From: GCA-2861595 sp035536185
GTDB lineage: Bacteria > Actinomycetota > Acidimicrobiia > Acidimicrobiales > GCA-2861595
Direction of reading: 5' to 3'
DNA: 64,000 bases
NCBI GenBank assembly: GCA_035536185.1
Contig: DATLOM010000055.1
Location: forward strand, 5,087-69,086
The translations under genes were made by a program, and so were the position numbers. The notes beneath the pieces are model-generated. The model saw only the letters and a list, made by a program, of their open reading frames with translations, was not told the DNA's origin and did not search any database. Position 1 is the stretch's first letter. Each line of letters starts with the position of its first letter. Shown here in pieces: positions 25,171 to 33,905 of this stretch.

Positions 25171-25983
25171 CTACGAGGGCTGGCCGAACCGGCGGTACAG
25201 CTCGGGCCGCCGGCTGGCCAGCGCCGCCGCGTCGACGGCCCACCGCAGCCCCGGCACCGCGCCGAGACGGCTGGCGCCGACGATGCGGGGCACGGCGATG
25301 GTGGCGTAACCCGGCCATCCGGCCCTGCGCAGCGAACGCACGACGGCCCGGGCCACCAAGCTCGGCGGAACCCCCGCCATCAGCCCGTCACCGAGGTCCT
25401 CGCTGGCCCGATCCTCGGCCTGGGCCCGGGGCCCGAAGCGGGTCGCAACGGGCCCGGGGTTGATGGTCGCCACCGAGACTCCGCGGCCGGAGAGCTCGCG
25501 TCGGAGCCCGTCGCTGAACCCCTGCACCGCGAACTTGGTGGCTGCGTAGACCGTGAGCGGAGGCATGGCCACCCAGGAGGCGACCGAAGCCACGTTGACG
25601 ACGTGACCACGCCGGCGGGCCAGCATGCCCGGGACCACCCGCTGCGTCAGGTCGATGAGGGCGAGCACGTTCAACTCGAACAGCAGGCGCACCTCAGCGG
25701 CCGGCATCTCCTCCACGCGGCCCAGCCAACCGATGCCGGCGTTGTTGACCAGGACGTCGATCGGCCCGGCGGCATCGACCACCGCGGCGCGGTCGGCTTC
25801 AGTGGTCAGGTCGCCCACCAGCGCGGTGATCCCCTTCTGGTCGCCGGCGAGATCGTCGAGGAGATCGCCGCTGCGGGCAACGGCCCAGACGTGGGCGCCG
25901 CCGCGGGCCAGAGCAGTCGCGGTTTCCCGCCCGATCCCCGACGAGGCCCCCGTCACCATTACGGACAGGCCTCGGGTCCGCAT
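25171..25983 (-). CDS. Short-chain dehydrogenase/reductase
   Basis: Classical SDR of 270 residues. The cofactor motif VTGASSGIGRETA is near the N-terminus, NNAG follows at about residue 85, and the catalytic Ser, Tyr and Lys are in NVASVASW and VYAATK. The C-terminal extension (after residue 200) ends in LASRRPELYRRFG, typical of the DltE/YqjQ-like group. Substrate not predictable. The ATG at 25983 gives a normal N-terminus; upstream open frame is antisense to the divergent citrate synthase gene. The two starts are 52 bases apart. Confidence 0.88.
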   Translation of the reverse strand: MRTRGLSVMVTGASSGIGRETATALARGGAHVWAVARSGDLLDDLAGDQKGITALVGDLTTEADRAAVVDAAGPIDVLVNNAGIGWLGRVEEMPAAEVRLLFELNVLALIDLTQRVVPGMLARRRGHVVNVASVASWVAMPPLTVYAATKFAVQGFSDGLRRELSGRGVSVATINPGPVATRFGPRAQAEDRASEDLGDGLMAGVPPSLVARAVVRSLRRAGWPGYATIAVPRIVGASRLGAVPGLRWAVDAAALASRRPELYRRFGQPS

Positions 25984-26035
25984 GCCCCCACTACACTCGA
26001 CAAGGGGCACAGGCAACCAGGTGGGAGTCAAACCC

Positions 26036-27574
26036 GTGGCGACGCGCACCGTCGAAGACATCATGAGCAGGCCGGTGGTCACCGCCGGCCCCTCGGAGAC
26101 GGTCGCCGCCGCTGCCGCCCGGATGGAGGAGCACCACGTCGGCTCGGTCGTGGTGGTCGACGACGGGCGCCCGGTGGGGATCCTCACCGAGCGGGACCTC
26201 GTGCGCCTGGCCGCCTCGGCCGGCACCGACGCCTCGTCGGTGAAGGTCACCGAGTGGATGACCGGTAACCCTTACACCGTGGAGCCCCAAGTCGAGGTCA
26301 TCGACGCGTGGGCGACTCTGGCCGAGAAGGGCTATCGCCACATCCCTGTGGTCAGGGACGGCACCCTCATCGGCATCGTCACCATGCGCGACCTGGTGCG
26401 CATCGCGCAGATCCAGCCGATGGGCCACCCCAGCCAGACCGTCGCCCCCAGGGGGCTCGAGGGGCTCGTCGTGGCCGAGACGGCCGTGGGCGACGTGCGG
26501 GGCCTGGAGGGCTTCTACCACTACCGCCAGTACGACGCGGTCGAGCTGGCCGAGAAGCGCTCGCTGGAGGACGTGTGGTACCTGCTGTTCCAGGGGGAGC
26601 TTCCCACCGCCGCTCAGCGCCAGGAGCTCCTCCAGGAGGTGAAGCCCCTCCAGGCGGTGCCCGAAGAGGTGAAGGCGATGCTCCCGGTGATCGCCCGGTC
26701 GGGCAAGGACCCGGGCCCCCTCGATGCCTTGCGCACCGCGCTGTCGGCGGTCGCCCAGGCCCTCGACATGCAGCCCAGCCTCGATGTCGATCCCCCCCGC
26801 CTGCGGGTCGACGCCCTCCGGGTCTGCGCCGTGGTCCCTGTGCTCATCATGGCCTTGCACCGCCTGCGCCAGGGCCTCGAGCCCGTCGATCCCCACCCCG
26901 ATCTGGGCTACTCCGCCAACTTCCTCTACATGCTCACGGGGGAGGTCCCCGATCCCGTCTACGCCCGGGCCGTCGAGCAGTACCAGATCTCCACCATCGA
27001 CCACGGGTTCAACGCGTCGACCTTCACGGCCAGGGTCGTGACCTCCACGGGTGCCGATCTGGGATCGGCGGTGGTGGCCGCCCTCGGCGCCTTGTCCGGT
27101 CCACTGCACGGCGGCGCGCCGAGCCGGGCTCTCGACATGCTCGACGCCATCGGCACCCCCGACAACGCCGAAGACTGGATCCGCCGCGCCGTCGACAGCG
27201 GCGCACGGATCATGGGCTTCGGGCACCGCGTGTACAAGACCGACGATCCCCGCTCCGTCATGCTCCGGGGAGTGGCCGAGCGGTTGGGAGGCCACAACGT
27301 CGAGTTCGCGAAGCAGGTCGAGCGCACCGTGGTCGAGGTGCTGGCCGAGCTCAAGCCGGGGCGCAACCTGTACGCCAACGTGGAGTTCTACGCCGGTGTG
27401 GTGATGGACCGCTGCGGGCTGCCCCGTGAGCTGTTCACGCCCACGTTCGCATCGAGCCGCACGATCGGCTGGTGCGCCAACATCCTCGAGCAGGCCGCCG
27501 ACAACCGCATCATGCGGCCCAGCGCGCTCTACGTCGGCCCGCCCCCGCCCCAGCCCGTCCCCGACGTCGAGTGA
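26036..27574 (+). CDS. CBS-pair/citrate synthase fusion protein
   Basis: Fusion of a regulatory CBS pair (about residues 1-125) to a full citrate synthase of the CitA (citrate synthase 2) type. The CBS part has EDIMSRPVVTAGPSETV, then PVGILTERDLVRLA and the second repeat WMTGNPYTVEPQVEVIDAWA with IGIVTMRDLVRIA. The synthase has DHGFNASTFTARV with the first catalytic His, SGPLHGGAP, GFGHRVYK with the second His, and NVEFYAGVV with Glu where E. coli-type enzymes have catalytic Asp, as I recall for mycobacterial CitA. CBS pairs usually bind adenine nucleotides, so entry of acetyl-CoA into the TCA or methylcitrate cycle may be set by energy charge. Start: GTG 26036 with GGGAG upstream; GTG 26021 is also possible. 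Confidence 0.88.
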   Translation: MATRTVEDIMSRPVVTAGPSETVAAAAARMEEHHVGSVVVVDDGRPVGILTERDLVRLAASAGTDASSVKVTEWMTGNPYTVEPQVEVIDAWATLAEKGYRHIPVVRDGTLIGIVTMRDLVRIAQIQPMGHPSQTVAPRGLEGLVVAETAVGDVRGLEGFYHYRQYDAVELAEKRSLEDVWYLLFQGELPTAAQRQELLQEVKPLQAVPEEVKAMLPVIARSGKDPGPLDALRTALSAVAQALDMQPSLDVDPPRLRVDALRVCAVVPVLIMALHRLRQGLEPVDPHPDLGYSANFLYMLTGEVPDPVYARAVEQYQISTIDHGFNASTFTARVVTSTGADLGSAVVAALGALSGPLHGGAPSRALDMLDAIGTPDNAEDWIRRAVDSGARIMGFGHRVYKTDDPRSVMLRGVAERLGGHNVEFAKQVERTVVEVLAELKPGRNLYANVEFYAGVVMDRCGLPRELFTPTFASSRTIGWCANILEQAADNRIMRPSALYVGPPPPQPVPDVE

Positions 27575-28011
27575 TCACCGTCACCGAGGCGCTCTCGGTG
27601 GACGACGAGCTGGTGGAGGCGTTCGCTCGCCTGGTCCCTCAGCTCTCGCGTTCGTCCCCCCCGGCGGGAAGGACGGAGCTGGCCGAGATGGTCGAGGCCC
27701 CCGGGACCCATCTGCTCGTGGCCCGGGGCCCCGATGGCCGCATCGTCGGGACCCTCACGCTCGTGGTCTTCCGCATTCCCACCGGCGTGAGGGCCTGGAT
27801 CGAGGACGTGGTGGTGGACGAGGACGCACGCGGGCGGGGGGTGGGGGAGGCCCTCACCCGGAGTGCCCTGGCCATCGCCGCCGACAGGGGGGCGCGCACA
27901 GTGGACCTGACGTCCCGCCCCACCCGTGAAGCGGCCAACCGGCTGTACCGGCGCCTCGGCTTCGAGCCGAGGGACACGAACGTCTGGCGGCGGGCCGCCG
28001 CCGACAGCTGA
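27571..28011 (+). CDS. GNAT family N-acetyltransferase
   Basis: Acetyl-CoA-dependent acyltransferase of 146 residues. Motif A is complete: IEDVVVDEDARGRGVGEAL, with the RGRGVG pyrophosphate-binding loop, followed by the helix and strand of motif B, ANRLYRRLGFEPR. The acceptor is unknown (protein N-terminus, Lys, small amine or antibiotic). The GTG overlaps the stop of the citrate synthase fusion (GTGA), so the two are translationally coupled; an acetyl-CoA consumer coupled to another acetyl-CoA enzyme may reflect lysine acetylation control, but that is speculation. Confidence 0.85.
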   Translation: MITVTEALSVDDELVEAFARLVPQLSRSSPPAGRTELAEMVEAPGTHLLVARGPDGRIVGTLTLVVFRIPTGVRAWIEDVVVDEDARGRGVGEALTRSALAIAADRGARTVDLTSRPTREAANRLYRRLGFEPRDTNVWRRAAADS

Positions 28012-28104
28012 GCCATTATGATCACCCCGTCCGGCGGAGGTTTTTCCGAGAGGCCGTCCGGGCATCATCCTTCGCACCCGAACGTCCCGAGGAGCCCTGG
28101 GGTA

Positions 28105-29019
28105 ATGCACTGGCGATCTACACGCCGCACCTTGCGGGTTGCGGCAGCCGGCTCCGGGGCTTTCCTGATGGTCGTCATCGCAGCGAGCCCGGCCTGGTCG
28201 CACCACAAGCCGAGCCACACCACCAACACCACCACGGCGACGACGGTGCCCCCCACGACCGAGCCCACCACCACGACCACCGACCCGCCGACGACCACGA
28301 CGGAGCCGCCCCCCCCGACAACGGAGGCGCCCACGACCACGACCACGGAGCCGGCGACCACGACCACCACACGGGCCCCCACGACCACCACGACCAGGGC
28401 GCCGTCGACCACGACGACGGACAAGACCACCACGACGACGACACCGGGCTCGACGTCGACCACCGGCACCCCCTCCGGGACCTCCCCGACCACGGCCTCT
28501 GGGCCGGCGCCGACCACGTCCGGGACCACTACTTCGGGAACCTCTTCTCCCGACACCACGACCTCTGGTGGCACCGGGGGATCGGATACCCAGGTGCTTT
28601 CGTCGGGCCCCTTCTCCTCGTTGACCGGCGATTCTCCTTCGGGTTCCCCCTCCGGTGCCGCGCCCGCCGGGTCCCAGGCGGCGCGGGCCCGCCAAGTCCT
28701 CGAAGTCATCAGGTCGAGCCGCGTTGGCCGGGAACCCGCTCCACGGGCTCCACTGCGGGTGAGTACCCAGTCGGTCAACCAGGCGGCGGCGGCGATCGTG
28801 GAGGCGCCACCCGATCCGGGGATCCCGGTCCTGCCCCCGACGACGGCATCCCCCGACGACGGCGAGGACGGATCCGGTGAGGCCGCCGGCGCGGCCGCGG
28901 CGAAGCCGGCCAAGCCGACCAAGTCGTCCGGGGGTGGGCCCAGCCCTCTGGTCGTCTCCTCGGTACTGAGCGCCCTCATCGCCGCCGGTGGCGTGCTGAC
29001 AGAGGTCCGGCGCAGGTGA
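28105..29019 (+). CDS. Exported Thr/Pro-rich envelope protein with C-terminal anchor
   Basis: Low-complexity envelope protein. From the ATG at 28105 the first 34 residues form a signal peptide (basic start, then VAAAGSGAFLMVVIAASPAWS). Residues 35-160 are dominated by Thr and Pro runs such as TTTTTRAPTTTTT, likely O-glycosylated and extended. The C-terminus has a hydrophobic helix LVVSSVLSALIAAGGVL followed by EVRRR, a membrane stop without LPXTG. The mature protein has no Cys. It probably spans or lines the cell wall; no enzymatic domain is visible. A possible earlier ATG at 28018 adds 29 residues but would disturb the signal peptide. Confidence 0.7.
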   Translation: MHWRSTRRTLRVAAAGSGAFLMVVIAASPAWSHHKPSHTTNTTTATTVPPTTEPTTTTTDPPTTTTEPPPPTTEAPTTTTTEPATTTTTRAPTTTTTRAPSTTTTDKTTTTTTPGSTSTTGTPSGTSPTTASGPAPTTSGTTTSGTSSPDTTTSGGTGGSDTQVLSSGPFSSLTGDSPSGSPSGAAPAGSQAARARQVLEVIRSSRVGREPAPRAPLRVSTQSVNQAAAAIVEAPPDPGIPVLPPTTASPDDGEDGSGEAAGAAAAKPAKPTKSSGGGPSPLVVSSVLSALIAAGGVLTEVRRR

Positions 29020-29104
29020 CGCGGCGGCACCGCGTCGCCCGGAAGACCGTCTCCTGAGCCACTCACCGGTCAGCAGCCCGACCTCGATCGACGAGAGCTA
29101 GGGC

Positions 29105-29572
29105 GTGGACAACGCCGGCGACGCCTATCGCGCCTTCGCGCCCGCGGTTCTGGGCTACCTCCGGTCGCAGCGAGCCCCTGACCCCGAGGACATCCTGGGG
29201 GAGGTGTTCCTGCAGGTGGCACGGGACTGGAGGAAGTTCCGAGGTGACGACGCCGCCCTCCGGCGGTGGGTCTTCTCCATCGCCCACAATCGGCTCCTCG
29301 ACGCCCGCCGCGCCGCCTCCAGGAGACCTTCCGTCGATTCGTCGCCGCTCCCGGAGCGGCCGACGGCGGAGACAGGCCAGAAACTGGACCCGGAGCTGCT
29401 CGCGGCCCTGGCCGCCCTGACTCCCGACCAGCGGGAGGTGGTCGTGCTGCGCTTCGTCGGAGACCTGCCGCTGGAGGACGTGGCCCGCATCACCCGCCGG
29501 CGGGTGGGAGCGGTGAAGGCCATGCAGCGCCGGGCTCTCGAGGCGCTGGAACGGGCCCTCGACTCCGGCTGA
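29105..29572 (+). CDS. ECF (sigma-70 family) RNA polymerase sigma factor
   Basis: Short extracytoplasmic-function sigma factor of 155 residues. Region 2 includes PDPEDILGEVFLQVARDWRK followed by LRRWVFSIAHNRLLDARR, the core-binding and -10 recognition helix. Region 4 has LAALTPDQREVVVLRFVGDL and VARITRRRVGAVKAMQRRAL for -35 contact. The GTG start is 85 bases after the previous gene. The membrane protein gene 70 bases downstream is the likely partner or regulator. The signal it responds to is not evident. Confidence 0.88.
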   Translation: MDNAGDAYRAFAPAVLGYLRSQRAPDPEDILGEVFLQVARDWRKFRGDDAALRRWVFSIAHNRLLDARRAASRRPSVDSSPLPERPTAETGQKLDPELLAALAALTPDQREVVVLRFVGDLPLEDVARITRRRVGAVKAMQRRALEALERALDSG

Positions 29573-29642
29573 GGCCGAGAAATTCGCAGGTTTTCCTCGC
29601 CTGCCCGTATCCCCAGGGCCGCTGCCGGCGCTTACCAGCTCA

Positions 29643-30497
29643 ATGGAACTCAACGAGCATGATCCCATCACCCGCCGCCTCCACGCTCTGGGCGACCAGC
29701 CCATCGATCCCGAGGTCATGGCGTCGCACCGCTCGCTGATGGCCTCGGTCCCCGTGGCCGCCGGTCGCAGCCGGCTTCGTCCGCTGATGGCGGGCTCTCT
29801 GCTCGCCGGCTCGCTTCTCGGCGGGATGGGTCTCGCTGCCGCGGCCCCCGGTGTCCCCGACGCGGCCAGCGAAGTGGCCAAGACGGTCCTGGCCACCGTC
29901 ACCCTCGGCGCGGTGGACCACCCGGACCACGACAAGGACAAGGACGAGGAGGCCAAGGTCGCGGAGGTCGACGAGGACGAGCAGACCCCCGAGGCCAAGG
30001 CGGCCGCTCAGGCGGCCAAGACGGCCGCTCAGGCGGCCAAGGCCGAGCGGAAGGCGGCCAAGGCGGCCGGCCAGCCTGCCGGCACCCATGGCGTCACCCG
30101 CTCCACGGTCGGCTGCCCCGCCGGCTTCACCGGCAACCACGGCCAGTACGTCAGCAGCGTGGCCAAGACCCCGGGCGTCACCGAGGAGCAGAAGACGGCG
30201 GCTGCCCAGTCCGAGTGCGGCAAGCCGGTGCATGCACCCAAGCCCGCCGGTGAGGACAACGCCAACAAGCCCGCCACCGCCGGCAAGTCAGGCGAGGAGC
30301 ACGGCGAGCAGGGCAAGGCCAAGAGCTCAGAAGATCCCGGCACCGCCGTCAACAACGGCCAGTCCGGCCAGTCCGGTGCGGACCATCGCGGGAACCACCC
30401 CAACCGGCGGGCCTTCGACAAGGTGGCCAAGCATGGCAAGGCCGACGCCGGCAGGTCCGCCGGCCACGGCCCCACCACCACCACAGTTACCGAATAG
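29643..30497 (+). CDS. Membrane protein linked to the ECF sigma factor, possible anti-sigma
   Basis: A 284-residue protein with one transmembrane helix at about residues 46-68 (LRPLMAGSLLAGSLLGGMGL and on). The N-terminal 45 residues, DPITRRLHALGDQPIDPEVM included, would be cytoplasmic and could hold the sigma; no zinc-binding HxxxCxxC anti-sigma motif is present. The exported part is acidic, then Ala/Lys-rich with a directly repeated AAQAAKTAAQAAK coded by an 18-base tandem repeat near 30000-30040, then a segment with two Cys (VGCPAGF and SECGKP) and a disordered Gly/His/Thr tail. Its place after the sigma gene suggests a regulatory role. Not a recognised family. Confidence 0.65.
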   Translation: MELNEHDPITRRLHALGDQPIDPEVMASHRSLMASVPVAAGRSRLRPLMAGSLLAGSLLGGMGLAAAAPGVPDAASEVAKTVLATVTLGAVDHPDHDKDKDEEAKVAEVDEDEQTPEAKAAAQAAKTAAQAAKAERKAAKAAGQPAGTHGVTRSTVGCPAGFTGNHGQYVSSVAKTPGVTEEQKTAAAQSECGKPVHAPKPAGEDNANKPATAGKSGEEHGEQGKAKSSEDPGTAVNNGQSGQSGADHRGNHPNRRAFDKVAKHGKADAGRSAGHGPTTTTVTE

Positions 30498-30539
30498 GTC
30501 GTGTCACGAGGGGCCTGCCCCCCTTACCCCTCGGCGACA

Positions 30540-30571
30540 GTCACTACCCGGCCATCGTGCCGGGTAGTGAC
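30540..30571. terminator. Bidirectional hairpin terminator
   Basis: Perfect 12-base inverted repeat, GTCACTACCCGG (30540-30551) and CCGGGTAGTGAC (30560-30571), with an 8-base loop, lying between two convergent genes that end at 30497 and 30588. There is no T tract, as is common for actinobacterial terminators. Confidence 0.8.
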
Positions 30572-30587
30572 GCGTTCGCAGGGCTCG

Positions 30588-31544
30588 TCAGGCGGAGTAG
30601 CCCACCGGCAGCAGGCGGTCACCCTCCACCAGGCGGTAGAAGACCTGCCAGTGGTAGTAGCCGAAGTAGGCCCGCTCGTCGCCCCGCATCTGCTCGGCGT
30701 ATGCCGTCACGGCGTTGACGTAGCGCTGGCTGCGGTTGTAGTTGAACAAGGCGTTGCCCATGTTCTCCGGCGCCCCGTTGCGGTCGAGCAGGCGGGCGGC
30801 GGCGAAGATGGCGTCCCGGTTGGAGTTGATGTCCCCGCCGTTGCCGTACTGCGACCAGGTGGAGGGCAGGAACTGCATCGGCCCCTGCGCACCCGCCGTG
30901 CTGGTGCCCCGGATGCGGCCCATCCGTGTCTCCACCAGGTGGATGGCGGCCAGGTACTGCCAGGGGACGCCGATCTCGGCCTCGGCCGCCTTGTAGTAGC
31001 CGAGTAGCTCCGGGGCCGGCGCCGGCGCGACGATCTTCCACGGTGGGAGCTCGGTGCGGGGCTTGGTGAGAGCCCGTAGCTCCGCACCGGCGCCGACGTT
31101 GGCCCGCACGGTGGACTGCAGGGCTCTCGGCACCCCGGCCACCACCTGCTCCAGCCACTCCGGGTGCTCCACGACCCGCCGGTAGGCGACCTGCTGCTCC
31201 TCACCCAGCGCCTGCATCCGGCTCTCGGGAGTGCCGGGGTCGCGGATGGCCGTCTCGGTCCGGGCGAGCACTTCGGCGGCGGAGGCGGGGTCAGCGGGGC
31301 CGCCGACGGTTCGGGCGGCGCTGGTCGTGGTCGTGCGTGGCCTGGTCGTGGTGGTCGCTGCGGTATCCGGTGGGGGGACGGGTACGGCCGGCGCCGTGGT
31401 GGTCGTCGACGCGGCCGTTGTCGTTGTCGTCGCCGGGTCTCTCGTGGCCGATTCCTCGCCGTCGGCACAGGCTCCCAGGGCCAGGCAACCGACCAGTGCC
31501 AGGGCGGGTGCAGCGAGCCGATTCCTCGGCGGATGAGGCGACAT
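30588..31544 (-). CDS. Lytic murein transglycosylase lipoprotein
   Basis: Peptidoglycan-cleaving lipoprotein. The ATG at 31544 has AAAGG upstream; the signal ends in the lipobox LGAC (Cys about residue 26), followed by a Thr/Pro-rich linker of some 60 residues. The C-terminal half is an SLT-type domain with AAIHLVETRMGRI holding the catalytic Glu, TAGAQGPMQFLPSTWSQYG, and NALFNYNRSQRYVNAV. It is 318 residues long. The likely role is wall remodelling or spore/division-related turnover. It follows the PQQ sugar dehydrogenase gene by 49 bases on the same strand and may be co-transcribed. Confidence 0.85.
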   Translation of the reverse strand: MSPHPPRNRLAAPALALVGCLALGACADGEESATRDPATTTTTAASTTTTAPAVPVPPPDTAATTTTRPRTTTTSAARTVGGPADPASAAEVLARTETAIRDPGTPESRMQALGEEQQVAYRRVVEHPEWLEQVVAGVPRALQSTVRANVGAGAELRALTKPRTELPPWKIVAPAPAPELLGYYKAAEAEIGVPWQYLAAIHLVETRMGRIRGTSTAGAQGPMQFLPSTWSQYGNGGDINSNRDAIFAAARLLDRNGAPENMGNALFNYNRSQRYVNAVTAYAEQMRGDERAYFGYYHWQVFYRLVEGDRLLPVGYSA

Positions 31545-31593
31545 GGACAACCTTTCTACCGGGAGGGACGGCCTTCGGAGGAACGCCGTCCGC

Positions 31594-32781
31594 TCAGCCA
31601 GCCGGCGCGACCCGCAGGATCCGGTCGTCGCCGGCGCCCGGGTTCCCCCGGCCGTCACGGTTGGAGGTGGCCAGGTAGACGGCGCCGTCGGGCCCGGTGC
31701 GGACATCACGCAGGCGGCCGAAGACGCCATCCAGGAGCACCTCGTCGGAGGCGACCGAGCCGTCGGAACGGAACGTGAGGCGGTGCAGGCTGCGGCCCTT
31801 CAGGGTGACGAACAACATCGATCCCTTCCAGGAGGGGATCAGGTCATCCGTGTAGACGTCGCACCCGGCGGGGGCGATCGTCGGTGTGTAGTTCTTGATG
31901 CCGTTGCCGACGTCGTCCGGCCAGCCTCCGTTGAAGCCTGGGGTCAGGACGTTGATCTCGTCACCACGGTCGGGGCCGTGCTCGGTGGCCAGGAGACGCC
32001 CGTCAGGGGCGTTGCACAGGCCCTGGACGTTGCGGTGGCCGCTGCTGAACACCGTGGCGGCACCGGCTTCAGGGTCGACACGCAGCACCTTGCCGTTCAG
32101 GCTGCCAGGGTCCTGGGCCCGCGCCGGCTGCCCGGCGTCGCCGGTGGCGGCGTAGAGCATCGCGTCGCGGCCGATCCGCAGGCGACCACCGTCGTGGATC
32201 ACCGCCTTGGCGATACCGGAGACCAGCACCTTCTGCGAGCCGTCCGCCTCCAGCCGGACGATCCGGTTGTCGTCGGCTCCGGTGTACATGACGAAGCGCC
32301 TGCCGCGGTCGTCGATCTCCAGGCCCATCAGCCCGGCCTCGCCCGACTGCTCGACGCCGGCGACGTCCTGGGGGCGGTCCCCGAGCCTGGTGAGCCGGCC
32401 GCCCCGCTCGGTGTACCAGAGCGAGCCGGCCGGGTCCCACGCCAAAGCCCACACCGTCCTCAGGCCGGTGGCCACCTCGGTGACCTGGAAGGCCGTGCCG
32501 GCGCTGTCGAAGCGGGCGACCAGCCGGCCCGGCGCCGCCGTCGTGGTGGGGGCCGGCGCCGTGGCCGGCGCCGGCGGCGACGCCGACCGCCGTGTGGTGG
32601 TGGGCGCGGTGCTCGAGGTCGACGCCGGCAGCGTCGTCGTGGGCGTCGGCACCGTGGTGCCGGTCGTGGCCGCCGCCGCCGTGGTGGTGGTCGAGGCCGA
32701 GCTCTCCCCTCCGTCGTCGGAGCCCCCGCAGGAGGCAGCCAGCATGCTCAGGATGACCGCAGCCGCCCTCGCACGTGCCAC
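31594..32781 (-). CDS. PQQ-dependent aldose sugar dehydrogenase-like lipoprotein
   Basis: Soluble-type quinoprotein glucose/aldose dehydrogenase fold (six-bladed propeller) exported as a lipoprotein: the signal ends in LAASC, Cys about residue 18, then a long Thr/Ala/Pro linker to about 85. Family signatures are SGEAGLMGLEID, the GHRNVQGL motif with the catalytic His region, and ATEHGPDRGDEINVL. The C-terminal LFVTLKGRSLHRLTF is also typical. Substrate is probably an aldose oxidised outside the membrane with electrons passed to the respiratory chain; PQQ synthesis genes are not in the window. Length 395. Confidence 0.88.
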   Translation of the reverse strand: MARARAAAVILSMLAASCGGSDDGGESSASTTTTAAAATTGTTVPTPTTTLPASTSSTAPTTTRRSASPPAPATAPAPTTTAAPGRLVARFDSAGTAFQVTEVATGLRTVWALAWDPAGSLWYTERGGRLTRLGDRPQDVAGVEQSGEAGLMGLEIDDRGRRFVMYTGADDNRIVRLEADGSQKVLVSGIAKAVIHDGGRLRIGRDAMLYAATGDAGQPARAQDPGSLNGKVLRVDPEAGAATVFSSGHRNVQGLCNAPDGRLLATEHGPDRGDEINVLTPGFNGGWPDDVGNGIKNYTPTIAPAGCDVYTDDLIPSWKGSMLFVTLKGRSLHRLTFRSDGSVASDEVLLDGVFGRLRDVRTGPDGAVYLATSNRDGRGNPGAGDDRILRVAPAG

Positions 32782-32791
32782 AGGCCCCGGT

Positions 32792-32899
32792 CTACCCGCG
32801 GAAGACGACTTCCAGGCGTCGGTTGGCCACCTCCCGCCGGAACGCCTCCTGCTCGGCTTCGGTGCCCGGGCGCTCGGTCTCGCCCTCCACCAGCTTCAG
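32792..32899 (-). pseudogene. Possible remnant of an OmpA-type C-terminal domain
   Basis: A 35-codon open frame on the minus strand reads LVEGETERPGTEAEQEAFRR, then EVANRRLEVVFRG and a stop at 32794. The ending NRRLEVVF with the preceding spacing is like the last strand of OmpA/MotB peptidoglycan-binding domains. A TGA lies just upstream and no full domain can be joined to it, so it looks like a gene tail left after deletion between the sugar dehydrogenase and the FAS operon. The assignment rests on a short match. Confidence 0.35.
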
Positions 32900-32990
32900 T
32901 CATCATGCGCTGGATGTCCACGGACGTGTAACCATCCGTCGAAACGGGGAGTCGGAGAGGGGACCGTGACCAACGGTGAGGGGATGTCGC

Positions 32991-33905
32991 GTGCGAGGCC
33001 AAAAGATCGGTGTGATGTTCCCCGGGCAGGGCGCCCAGCGACCCTGCCTCGGTGAGCAGTGGCGCGATCATCCCGCCTGGTCCGTGGTGGAGCGGGCCGA
33101 GGCCGTGCTCGGCCGCCCGGTCTCCGATCTGCTGCTCGATCCCGCCGCCGCTCTGGACCGCACCGACAACGCCCAGCTGACCGTCCTTCTCTCGTCGCTG
33201 ATGGCGTGGGAGGCTGTGGCGCCGACGCTCGACGTCCCTGTGGGCTTCGCAGGACACTCCCTGGGCCAGATCACCGCGCTCATCACCTCCGGGAGCCTCG
33301 GCTTCGAGGACGGTATCCGCCTGGCCGATGCGAGGGCCCGCCACACCCAGGAGGCCGCCGAGCGCCGGCCCGGGGCCATGGCCGCCCTCCTCGGGGCCAC
33401 TGTCGAGCAGGCCCAGGAATGCTGTGACGCCGCCGGCGGCGAATGCTGGGTGGCCAACGAGAACGCGCCGGGGCAGGTCGTGATCGCCGGTACCCCTGCC
33501 GGCGTCGACGCCGCCCTCGACGGGGCGGGGGCCATCGGCGTCCGCCGGACCTCGAAGTTGCCGGTCGGCGGGGCTTTTCACACGCCACTGATGGGCGACG
33601 CCAAGGCCGCCTTCGAAGTCGACCTGAAGTCGGTCGTATTCAGCGATCCGGCCGCCCCGGTGGTCTCGAACGGCGACGGTCAGCCCGTCACCGACGGCGA
33701 AGACTGGCCGGTGCGCCTCGCCGACCACCTCGTGCGGCCGGTGCGTTGGAGCCAGTCCGTGGCGACCCTCGTCGCCCTGGGCGCCTCCGAGCTCGTCGAA
33801 GTCGGGCCCGGCACCACCCTCGCCGGGCTGGCCCGGCGGATCGCGCCCGAGACAGCAGTACGCAGCATCGAGTTCGTACCCACCAAGTCGGAGGTTTTCT
33901 CTTGA
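32991..33905 (+). CDS. fabD: Malonyl-CoA:ACP transacylase FabD
   Basis: Loads malonyl groups onto ACP for fatty acid synthesis. N-terminal VMFPGQGAQ supplies the oxyanion-hole Gln, GHSLGQ near residue 90 holds the nucleophile Ser, and VGGAFHTPLM the catalytic His. Length 304 is normal. The start is either GTG 32991 (AGGGG 8 bases upstream) or GTG 32976. First gene of an eight-gene FAS-II operon in which most genes overlap or nearly overlap. The 90 bases upstream contain no clear regulator site. Confidence 0.93.
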   Translation: MRGQKIGVMFPGQGAQRPCLGEQWRDHPAWSVVERAEAVLGRPVSDLLLDPAAALDRTDNAQLTVLLSSLMAWEAVAPTLDVPVGFAGHSLGQITALITSGSLGFEDGIRLADARARHTQEAAERRPGAMAALLGATVEQAQECCDAAGGECWVANENAPGQVVIAGTPAGVDAALDGAGAIGVRRTSKLPVGGAFHTPLMGDAKAAFEVDLKSVVFSDPAAPVVSNGDGQPVTDGEDWPVRLADHLVRPVRWSQSVATLVALGASELVEVGPGTTLAGLARRIAPETAVRSIEFVPTKSEVFS

